NCBI GenBank assembly: GCA_041686485.1
Contig: JAWLDT010000045.1
Coordinates: 1 to 21,839, forward strand
DNA length: 21,839 nucleotides
DNA from: PUPG01 sp041686485
GTDB lineage: Bacteria > Bacteroidota > Bacteroidia > Bacteroidales > UBA7960
Reading direction: 5' to 3'
The notes beneath the pieces were generated by a model. That model was not told the DNA's origin. It ran no database searches and was given only the letters and a program-made list of their open reading frames with translations. A program made the position numbers and the translations under genes. This document shows positions 1-7,979 of this stretch, one piece after another (position 1 is the stretch's first letter; the number at the start of each line of letters is the position of its first letter).

Positions 1-3000
1 GAAGAGCCCGTAATAGGTGCTGCAAAACAACTGGTAACTATCGCAAATAACGAAGATGGCAGCTATACCGCGCAATTGAACCTGAGGGCTCAAAATTACG
101 GCAACGTCACATTGAACGACATTGAGTTTATTGATGATCTTGATGAGACTTTCGGCAGCGACAATTACGAAGTATTAGGCTTAAGCAGCGAAGACTTTAG
201 TGTCAATACCAACTACGATGGTTCTACCGAAACGAACCTGCTTACCACAGGCAACACACTCCTGCCGGGACAAACTGGCGCTGTTTTGCTAACAGTCAAG
301 ATCTTATCAGAGGGAACCTATCATAACCAGGCGACCGTTTACGGAACAAGCCCCGGTGGCACGGTTGTTTCTGACGAATCACATGAAGGATCTGATCCGG
401 CACCCGATAGCGATAACCCAGGTGACTTTGATGATCCAACAGAGATCAATGCTACCGAATGCATCACTGCAACCGCCTTTGCTGGACCAGATGCAGAAAT
501 ATGTGAAGGTGACGATTACCAGGTGATTGGATCCTATGTGGAAGACGAAGAGAGCTTCGAATGGAGCACATCGGGCGACGGTACATTTAACCTGGCAAAC
601 AACATACATCCTATATACACACCCGGCCCGGATGATATTGCGAATGGTTCAGTTGTACTCACCCTGACAGCTTATTCGTATGATCCTTGCGATCCTGTGG
701 AGTCATCCATGACCTTGACGATTACGCCTGCTCCAACTGTGTATGCCGGAGATGATGCGGAAATATGCAATACCCAGACAAGTTTCACACCCGAGAATGT
801 GAGTGCTGCCAATTATAGCAGTGTGCAATGGTCAACCAATGGTACCGGTCATTTTGAACCCAGTGCAAACGACCTGAATGCAACATATATCCCAAGTGAA
901 GCAGATCTCGAATGCGATTGCCAGATTAACCTGACGCTTACTGCATTTGGAGAAGGCAGCTGTGCAGAGGTCAGCTCAGTGGTGAAACTGACCATCTGGT
1001 CGCAACCCGTTGCATCTGCCGGACCTGATGAGACCATCTGCGAAGGAGATGAATTTGTATTAACGGGAGCTACAGCCAATCATTTTGACAACCTGCAATG
1101 GACCACCAGCGGCAGCGGCACGTTTAACAACAGCAATGCCCTGAATCCGGTTTACAATTACAGTGGTGATGATGTTGCTGATGGCTATGTTGAACTGACG
1201 CTGACTGCTAACCCGTCATCGGGGTCAGTGTGTCCGTCGGCTGTTAGTGAAATGGTCCTTACACTGAACCCATCAGTGGATATCATTGTATCCAATATTG
1301 TGGATACCCAATGCGATGCAAGCGTGGGAGAGGTGACGCTCACCAGCACAGATGGCAGTGCCATTTATCTTGACGGTGAGGTTAAACCTTCAGGATCAAC
1401 ATTTACCGGCTTAAGTGCAGGTTATTATATTGCTGAATCCACTGGCGACTGCCCGGCTACAGCAGGGTTTAACATTATCAATACTGACAGCGATCTGACA
1501 GGAGTGGTCGCACATCAATCGGATGTGTCCTGCCAGGGCAGTACCGATGGATCTGTAGACATTGAAGCTTCCGGAGGTAACCCTCCATATCAGTATCAAT
1601 TGGATAATGGCCATGTACAAAGCTCAGGTGAATTTGAAAATCTTGCCCCGGGTAGTTACAACGTGCTGATTACAGATGCTATTGGATGTACCTATACTGT
1701 GAGTTTCCATATTGATGAGCCTGCGTCGCTTACACTGTCCATGGTAAGCCAGACTGATGTATCATGTAAGGGTGAATCCTCGGGTAGCATTGTATTGCAG
1801 GCAGCAGGAGGAACTACACCATATGCTTACAGTGTTATCCAGCAGCCGCAGGGGGCCAATGCGATCGTGAATGATAACGCAATCACGAATATGGCGGCCG
1901 GAGATTATCTTATAGGTGTGGTTGATGCCAACGGTTGCTATGAGACCATCTCCGTAACCATAAGTGAACCTGCTGAATCTCTGATGGCAACATATGATGT
2001 AACCCATATTCTTTGTTCAGGTGAAAGTACAGGTAGTGTAACGGTTGATCCATCAGGCGGAACACCTCCTTATAGTTACCAATGGAGCAATGGGTCTACA
2101 GATAGAACCGCATCCGGACTTGAAGCAGGATCATACGATGTGCTGATCACCGATACCAACGGCTGCACTTTTGAGCTGACCGGAATCATCGTGGAAGAAC
2201 CAGATGATCCTGTAACCGCCGAAATCAGCCAGTACACCAATCCCGACTGCCAGGGAGGCACTACCGGCAGCGCCACGGTGGCTACCACCGGAGGTACACC
2301 GCCGTATACATATCTCTGGAGCAACGGGGATACCTCGGCTACAGCTACCGGGCTTACTGCGGGTACACACCATGTAACGGTTACCGATGCCAACGGATGT
2401 AGCACAGAAATTAGCGTGCTTTTGACTGATCCAACCGGCATCATGGCCACAATAACGCATACGAGTCATGTTAGTTGCTTCGGTGGTAATGATGGTAGCG
2501 CTTCTGTGATGGGCTCCGGAGGTACTCCACCCTATACGTATGAGTGGAGCGATGACCAGCAACAAACAACAGCCGACGCCACGGATCTTTCTGCCGGTCA
2601 ATATATAGTAACCGTAACCGATGATAACGGATGTCAGGCAATAGCCATGGCAGAAATCAATCAACCCACTGCCCTTCAGGCTGAGATCATTTCTGTTGAT
2701 GACACTTCATGCGACGAGTCTGAAACTGGTTCAGCTACCGTCAATGTCACTGGCGGTACCACCCCTTATACATTTGCCTGGGATACGGATCCTGTACAAA
2801 CTTCGGCAACGGTTACCGGCCTTGGTGTGGGTACGTATGAGGTGACCATTACGGATGCGAAGGAATGTGAAATCACTACCAGTGTAAGCATTGGTTCAGA
2901 GGGAAGTCTGCAAATTGCGGAAGTAGCTGACATAGGTCCGGTCTGTCCTGAAGAAGAAGTTTCGGCAATCATGTTGAGTGCCACACCGGCAAACAGCGAT

Positions 3001-6000
3001 GTGGTGTATGAATGGAGCGGGGGAGAGCAGGTCGGTCTCGATAATGGTACTGCAACGGGTATCAACCCACACATCCCGGCATTTTCTGCCAGTGAAGACT
3101 TTGGATCCAGTGAAGTAACATTGGTAGCTACATTGAACGGCTGTGTGAGTACAACCACATTTACAATAGATATTTCAGATAACGAACCCCCCTCCTTTGT
3201 TAATTGCCCTGAAGGACAGACCATTACGGTTAGCTTGTTCTCTGGTGATTGCGAAGGGGGCGTAAACTGGAGCATTCCGGTTGCCACCGACAACTGCGGG
3301 GAGCCTGTGGTAACGCAGACAGCCGGCCCCGAACCTGGAAGCATCTTACCGGTTGGAACTTATCCCGTCGAATATACAGCCACAGACAATGCCGGTAATA
3401 CAACCACATGTTCGTTCGTTGTTGAGGTTATTGACACCGAAGACCCAATGATTGTTTGTCCGGACAACATGATGATCCATGATACAGATAGCGGTTCATG
3501 CCAGTGGACTTCCCCCGATGAAAGCCTCAAACCATTATTGGCAGTGGCTAACTGTGATTTTGATATCGATTGGGAGGTCGAAAATCCGGATGGCAGTCTG
3601 TTAACCGGGGAGGATGACGTGAGTGGTTATGTTTTTGATTTAGGTACCAGCACTATTACTTATACTGTTACAGAGGAGGTAAGCATGCAAACATGGAGTT
3701 GTACTTTCACGGTAACAGTATTGGATACGGAAGCCCCGCAACTTACTTGTCCATCATCCATTGAACAAATGACAGACGAGGAAGCTTGTTCTGCTACAAT
3801 CACTCCGGTGCTTACCACAAATAATGTAAACGATAATTGTACGGCATTTGAAGAGCTTGATATTAGCTACAAGGTGACCAAGCCCGATAATGAGATCAGT
3901 GATTCATTTCCGAATGGCACACCCTTTACTTTCCCTCAGGGTATCAGCCAGATCGAGTGGACAGTTACTGATGCTTCAGGTAATATGGTAAGTTGCTTGC
4001 AGCAGGTAGTTATTGAGCCCATGGTGCCAGTGGTGAATGCTGGAGAAAATGATATCATTTGTGAAGGAGAGACGTATCAGCTTGACGGTGAAGCCAGTAA
4101 TTATGAATCTGTATTATGGTCTACCAATGGCACAGGTAACTTTGTACCTGATGCTAACAGCCTGGATGCCGTTTATATTCCAGGCAACGGAGACATTTTG
4201 GTAGAACAGGTTCAGTTGACCCTTACTGCATTTGGTTTCGATGACTGTCCGGATGCACAGGATATGATGATTCTGGACATTGAACCACAACCAACAGCCA
4301 ATGCCGGCCCGGATGCATCTATCTGCGAGGATACGGATTATCTGATCACCAATGCTTCAGCAAGCAACTACAGCAATGTATCGTGGACACATAATGGTTA
4401 CGGACAATTACATAACGCCAATACCCTGTATCCTACCTATGAGTCCCATCCTGATGACGCCATTATCGGTGTAGTAACACTCACACTGACGGCCGAATCG
4501 TCAGGACCATGTTCAGAAGCCATCGATCAGATGGTGATATATGTGACCCCCGAGGTGTTTGCAGATGCCGGAGATGATCAGACTTTACATGGTGACAATG
4601 AAACGGTACTGGATGGTAATGACCCCTACCCGGGAACCGGAACGTGGTCACTGGTCAGTGGCCCGAATGTCCCGGTCATTGATGACGTTCATGATCCCCA
4701 AACAAGTATCAGCAGACTAACGCATGGAACATACACCCTTCGTTGGACTATTGATAATGCGCCTTGCCCCGGAGATTTTGATGAGATGACCATAACCGTC
4801 ATTGACATAGCAGATCTGGCCATCTCCAAAACGATAAGTGATGAGACACCGGTTGCCGGCAGTGTTGTTTCCTATACACTTACTGTAGAAAATCTCGGTC
4901 CTTCAACAGCACAAGATGTTGTTGTAACAGATGAGCTTCCTGCGGAAGTAACCTTAGTGGATGTCATTCCAACCCAGGGTTCATGGACAGCACCATTGTG
5001 GACCATTGGTTCTATGAGTGCCGGGGAGACGGCTACACTGATTATCCTGGCAGAAATAAACGAATTGCCTGATGGAACTGTATTTGTGAATACAGCATCG
5101 GTGACCAGTTCAACCGATGACCCGGACCTCAGTAACAATGAAGACACTGCAGAAGCCGAAGTGGAAGCCACTCCAAAAATTTCTCTGGATAAATCTATCA
5201 TTTCAGGCAGTCCATATGAGATGGTTGGCGATGAGATCACCTATCAGTATACCATCACCAACACTGGCAATGTGCCCCTTCAGGGTCCCTTTACCATTGT
5301 TGATGATAAGATTGGTATGCTTGAAGATTGTGCGCAAGGCCCCTTGTTGCCGGGAGAAAGCACACTCTGTACAGGCTCATATTTTGTAACCCAGGAAGAT
5401 ATAGACAACGGTTCCGTAACCAATGAAGCTTTTGCAGAAACAATATATGCCGGCGACGATCTGGTCAGTAACCCTGACACAGCTACGGCTATTGCCAATC
5501 AGATACCGGAAATCATTGTTTCAAAAGAGGTTGAACCGGAAGGATACATTGCCCCCGGGCATATGCTGATCTATACAATTGTTGTTGAAAATACTGGCAA
5601 TATAGGCCTTGATAACATTGTTGTAACAGACGAGCTTCCGGAATACACCAGTTTCCTCAGTGCTAATGAAGACGGTCAGTATGATGCTGTTACGAATGTG
5701 GTGACATGGAATATTGACCATTTGGAACCGGGTGAAACAATAACCCTGGATTTCTACGTGCTGGTGGAGGAAGAAGCTCCTAATGAGTGGGTAATTGAGA
5801 ATATCGCTATTGCCGACAGCGATCAAACAGAACCGGTTGAAAGCGATCCTGCTGATGTCATCGTTATCAGGCCTATGGAGCTGGTGATAGTTGATGTCAC
5901 CCATGTGCTGTGTCACGGTGACCATACTGGCAGTGCAACGGTAGAAGTTACAGGTGGTCTGCCTCCATACACTTTTACCTGGTATACGGAGCCAATGCAA

Positions 6001-6858
6001 TTCGGGCCGACAGCCTATGATCTGCCCGCAGGAACGTATACCGTGATTGTGACAGATGCGCTTGATAATACGGCACAAATTACCGTAACCATAGAGGAGC
6101 CTTCTGCACCTCTTGATGTCATGCCGAATGTTACACATGTTCAGTGTCATGGAGATGCCAGTGGCGCTATCCATCTGGACGTTTATGATGGAACGCCGCC
6201 CTATTCATTCTTGTGGAGCAATGGTGAGACAACGCAGCACCTTGAAGATGTGCCCGCAGGGAACTATCACGTTGAGGTAACTGATGCCAACGGTTGTACC
6301 TATGAATTAGAGGAAGAAATCACACAACCAGAGGAGCTAATGGTTTTAGATGTGTTTATCGAAGATGTACTCTGTAAAGAAGACTCTTTAGGTTCTGTTG
6401 ATTACACCATAACTGGCGGTGTGCCGCCTTATGAATACCTCTGGAATACCGGCGACACAACCCGTAATCTGCACAATATGCCAGGAGGGTTTTATGAGGT
6501 TACCATCACCGATGCCAACGATTGTGTTCATGTATATGAGTTTGAAATTGATTATACACATGAGGACTGTGAACTTCGTATCCCCAATGGTATTTCCATG
6601 GATGATAGTGGATTTAATGACACCTGGATTATCAATGGTTTACAGCGTTATCCGAACAATAAGGTACAAGTGTATAATCGATGGGGCACACTGGTTTATG
6701 AAGCGTCACCTTATGAAAACGACTGGGATGGTACACCGAACAGGGGTCAGGTTATAACTGAATCTGATGGTCGGTTGCCTTCTGGTACTTATTATTATGT
6801 TATCCAGCTCGATCCGGATCTAGAGCCTGTATCCGGATTTATACATCTGGCCAGATAG
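1..6858 (+). CDS. SprB-like modular adhesin, type IX type B C-terminal signal (5' end missing)
   Basis: The frame is open from base 1 to the stop at 6856-6858, so the N-terminus lies outside the window; 2285 residues are visible. Modules in order, by base: DUF11-like segment (1-440); three Ig/PKD-like modules with AGPDxxICEG-type starts (about 481-1272); a degenerate module (1273-1500); six SprB repeats with a GGTPPYTYxWSNG core and VTDANGC end (1501-2910); one Ig-like module (2911-3180); three HYR-like modules with Cys pairs (3181-4020); three more Ig/PKD-like modules (4030-4800); three DUF11-like modules with VENLGPS or TNTGN (4801-5870); three SprB repeats (5878-6573); and a CHU_C domain (6574-6855) with NDTW, VYNRWG, WDGT and GTYYYVI. 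In this family CHU_C directs outer-membrane export by the type IX system, and such repeats form surface adhesins for gliding or attachment. The downstream PorP/SprF and PorE-like genes support this. Adhesin role is inferred; ligand unknown. Confidence 0.93.
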   Translation, partial: EEPVIGAAKQLVTIANNEDGSYTAQLNLRAQNYGNVTLNDIEFIDDLDETFGSDNYEVLGLSSEDFSVNTNYDGSTETNLLTTGNTLLPGQTGAVLLTVKILSEGTYHNQATVYGTSPGGTVVSDESHEGSDPAPDSDNPGDFDDPTEINATECITATAFAGPDAEICEGDDYQVIGSYVEDEESFEWSTSGDGTFNLANNIHPIYTPGPDDIANGSVVLTLTAYSYDPCDPVESSMTLTITPAPTVYAGDDAEICNTQTSFTPENVSAANYSSVQWSTNGTGHFEPSANDLNATYIPSEADLECDCQINLTLTAFGEGSCAEVSSVVKLTIWSQPVASAGPDETICEGDEFVLTGATANHFDNLQWTTSGSGTFNNSNALNPVYNYSGDDVADGYVELTLTANPSSGSVCPSAVSEMVLTLNPSVDIIVSNIVDTQCDASVGEVTLTSTDGSAIYLDGEVKPSGSTFTGLSAGYYIAESTGDCPATAGFNIINTDSDLTGVVAHQSDVSCQGSTDGSVDIEASGGNPPYQYQLDNGHVQSSGEFENLAPGSYNVLITDAIGCTYTVSFHIDEPASLTLSMVSQTDVSCKGESSGSIVLQAAGGTTPYAYSVIQQPQGANAIVNDNAITNMAAGDYLIGVVDANGCYETISVTISEPAESLMATYDVTHILCSGESTGSVTVDPSGGTPPYSYQWSNGSTDRTASGLEAGSYDVLITDTNGCTFELTGIIVEEPDDPVTAEISQYTNPDCQGGTTGSATVATTGGTPPYTYLWSNGDTSATATGLTAGTHHVTVTDANGCSTEISVLLTDPTGIMATITHTSHVSCFGGNDGSASVMGSGGTPPYTYEWSDDQQQTTADATDLSAGQYIVTVTDDNGCQAIAMAEINQPTALQAEIISVDDTSCDESETGSATVNVTGGTTPYTFAWDTDPVQTSATVTGLGVGTYEVTITDAKECEITTSVSIGSEGSLQIAEVADIGPVCPEEEVSAIMLSATPANSDVVYEWSGGEQVGLDNGTATGINPHIPAFSASEDFGSSEVTLVATLNGCVSTTTFTIDISDNEPPSFVNCPEGQTITVSLFSGDCEGGVNWSIPVATDNCGEPVVTQTAGPEPGSILPVGTYPVEYTATDNAGNTTTCSFVVEVIDTEDPMIVCPDNMMIHDTDSGSCQWTSPDESLKPLLAVANCDFDIDWEVENPDGSLLTGEDDVSGYVFDLGTSTITYTVTEEVSMQTWSCTFTVTVLDTEAPQLTCPSSIEQMTDEEACSATITPVLTTNNVNDNCTAFEELDISYKVTKPDNEISDSFPNGTPFTFPQGISQIEWTVTDASGNMVSCLQQVVIEPMVPVVNAGENDIICEGETYQLDGEASNYESVLWSTNGTGNFVPDANSLDAVYIPGNGDILVEQVQLTLTAFGFDDCPDAQDMMILDIEPQPTANAGPDASICEDTDYLITNASASNYSNVSWTHNGYGQLHNANTLYPTYESHPDDAIIGVVTLTLTAESSGPCSEAIDQMVIYVTPEVFADAGDDQTLHGDNETVLDGNDPYPGTGTWSLVSGPNVPVIDDVHDPQTSISRLTHGTYTLRWTIDNAPCPGDFDEMTITVIDIADLAISKTISDETPVAGSVVSYTLTVENLGPSTAQDVVVTDELPAEVTLVDVIPTQGSWTAPLWTIGSMSAGETATLIILAEINELPDGTVFVNTASVTSSTDDPDLSNNEDTAEAEVEATPKISLDKSIISGSPYEMVGDEITYQYTITNTGNVPLQGPFTIVDDKIGMLEDCAQGPLLPGESTLCTGSYFVTQEDIDNGSVTNEAFAETIYAGDDLVSNPDTATAIANQIPEIIVSKEVEPEGYIAPGHMLIYTIVVENTGNIGLDNIVVTDELPEYTSFLSANEDGQYDAVTNVVTWNIDHLEPGETITLDFYVLVEEEAPNEWVIENIAIADSDQTEPVESDPADVIVIRPMELVIVDVTHVLCHGDHTGSATVEVTGGLPPYTFTWYTEPMQFGPTAYDLPAGTYTVIVTDALDNTAQITVTIEEPSAPLDVMPNVTHVQCHGDASGAIHLDVYDGTPPYSFLWSNGETTQHLEDVPAGNYHVEVTDANGCTYELEEEITQPEELMVLDVFIEDVLCKEDSLGSVDYTITGGVPPYEYLWNTGDTTRNLHNMPGGFYEVTITDANDCVHVYEFEIDYTHEDCELRIPNGISMDDSGFNDTWIINGLQRYPNNKVQVYNRWGTLVYEASPYENDWDGTPNRGQVITESDGRLPSGTYYYVIQLDPDLEPVSGFIHLAR

Positions 6859-6877
6859 ATGAATTATAATTTGGTGG

Positions 6878-7852
6878 ATGAAGAATATGAAAAATATTTT
6901 GATTATGAAAAAGATTCTATATCTCCTTGTCTTGATTGGATTGTTTTCGACCGGATCGGCATATGGTCAGCAAGAGCCCATGTACGGGCAGTATGTTTTT
7001 AATAACTCTGTTTTGAATCCGGCTCAGGCTGGTGCTGAAAATTTTAGTCAGTGGGGGGTTCTGTCACGATTTCAGTTTATAGGGATTGATGGCGCACCCA
7101 TGACCAATTCAGCTTATGCCAACCTGCAACTCCCCAGGCAACTCGGTTTGGCAGTCGGTTTATATCATGACCAACTTGGTATCGAAGAACACCTTCAGCT
7201 TCAGGCAGACCTGGCCTATCATGCCAGGCTGTCTGACACTTGGAGACTCTCAGGGGGAATTCGTGTGATGGCTTCTAACCACGAATTTAATTTTAGAGAA
7301 CTGGACCTGCATGACCCGGGTGACCCGTTTTTTGAAGAGAATGTCACCTCAGGGATATTACTTAACGCAGGTGCCGGATTGCTTTTGTCATCGCAACGTT
7401 CTTTCTTTGGGATATCCATGCCCAGAGTGTTTGTGAACGATTTTCAAGTATATGATCCCGGAGATTTTCTGTTCTTTCACAGGCGCAACCGACACATGTT
7501 TGCCTATGCCGGTACGAATATCCCCATGTCAGACTCATTCACGTTTATGCCAAGCACTTTATTCAAATACGCGGATGATGCACCCGTTCAGCTTGACCTT
7601 AACGCGATTTTTAATTACAGAAATACCTTGTCTTTTGGCCCGCTCGTACGGTCCAACCTTGCCGATGGATGGCTGGATGCGGTAGGTTTTCTTGTAGGAT
7701 TGAGTTTGGGTGAACATTGGTATTTTGGTTATATTTACGAGTACCCTACACATGATCTGAACAAGGCCACAAAACAAACGCATGAAATTTCACTGCGATA
7801 TAGATGGGGAATGATAAAAGACAGATTCAGGTCGCCAAGGTATTTTTATTGA
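6878..7852 (+). CDS. PorP/SprF family type IX secretion membrane protein
   Basis: A 324-residue protein with a signal peptide ending near SAYGQQ. It then shows the family's hallmark start, QQEPMYGQYVFNNSVLNPAQAG, followed by alternating beta-strand sequence typical of a small outer-membrane barrel (for example GVLSRFQFIG, LGLAVGLYHDQLG, TLSFGPLVRSN). Family knowledge: PorP/SprF proteins are outer-membrane parts of type IX secretion. SprF is needed specifically for export of the adhesin SprB, and homologues usually sit just downstream of type B (CHU_C) cargo genes. Here the gene begins 20 bases after the adhesin stop, so an operon is likely. The start is ambiguous: 6878, 6887 and 6905 are all in-frame ATGs. 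GGTGG at 6873-6877 is best spaced for 6887, while 6905 gives the tidiest signal peptide. Sure of the family; the pairing with this adhesin is inferred from position. Confidence 0.92.
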   Translation: MKNMKNILIMKKILYLLVLIGLFSTGSAYGQQEPMYGQYVFNNSVLNPAQAGAENFSQWGVLSRFQFIGIDGAPMTNSAYANLQLPRQLGLAVGLYHDQLGIEEHLQLQADLAYHARLSDTWRLSGGIRVMASNHEFNFRELDLHDPGDPFFEENVTSGILLNAGAGLLLSSQRSFFGISMPRVFVNDFQVYDPGDFLFFHRRNRHMFAYAGTNIPMSDSFTFMPSTLFKYADDAPVQLDLNAIFNYRNTLSFGPLVRSNLADGWLDAVGFLVGLSLGEHWYFGYIYEYPTHDLNKATKQTHEISLRYRWGMIKDRFRSPRYFY

Positions 7853-7873
7853 TTGTTTGCATAGGATTGCTTA

Positions 7874-7885
7874 TAATGATCATTA
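7874..7885. repeat. 12-bp perfect palindrome between porP-like and porE-like genes
   Basis: TAATGATCATTA reads the same on both strands. It lies 22 bases after the stop of the PorP/SprF-like gene in an AT-rich gap of 127 bases before the next gene. There is no T-run, so a terminator is unlikely. It could be a protein-binding site or chance. Confidence 0.3.
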
Positions 7886-7939
7886 CGAATAATAGAAACA
7901 GAATAAAGAACTCTAGTTAAATAGGCAAAGGAGCATTAC

Positions 7940-7963
7940 ATGGCGAATACCATATGTGCGTAA
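7940..7963 (+). other. Possible 7-codon leader ORF with strong Shine-Dalgarno
   Basis: ATG at 7940 begins a seven-codon frame (MANTICA) that stops with TAA at 7961-7963. AAGGAG at 7928-7933 lies six bases upstream, a near-perfect ribosome binding site and unusual for this phylum, where such sites are often weak. The stop falls 16 bases before the preferred ATG of the following gene (7980), so translation of the mini-ORF could couple to that gene. No coding evidence exists for so short a frame; it rests only on the site and spacing. Confidence 0.25.
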
Positions 7964-7979
7964 CAAAATTCAGGAAAAT

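Noticed and set aside
1501..2910. CRISPR-like or satellite DNA repeats
   Set aside because: The periodicity is that of SprB protein modules of about 76-84 residues; the DNA copies are diverged and remain in frame.
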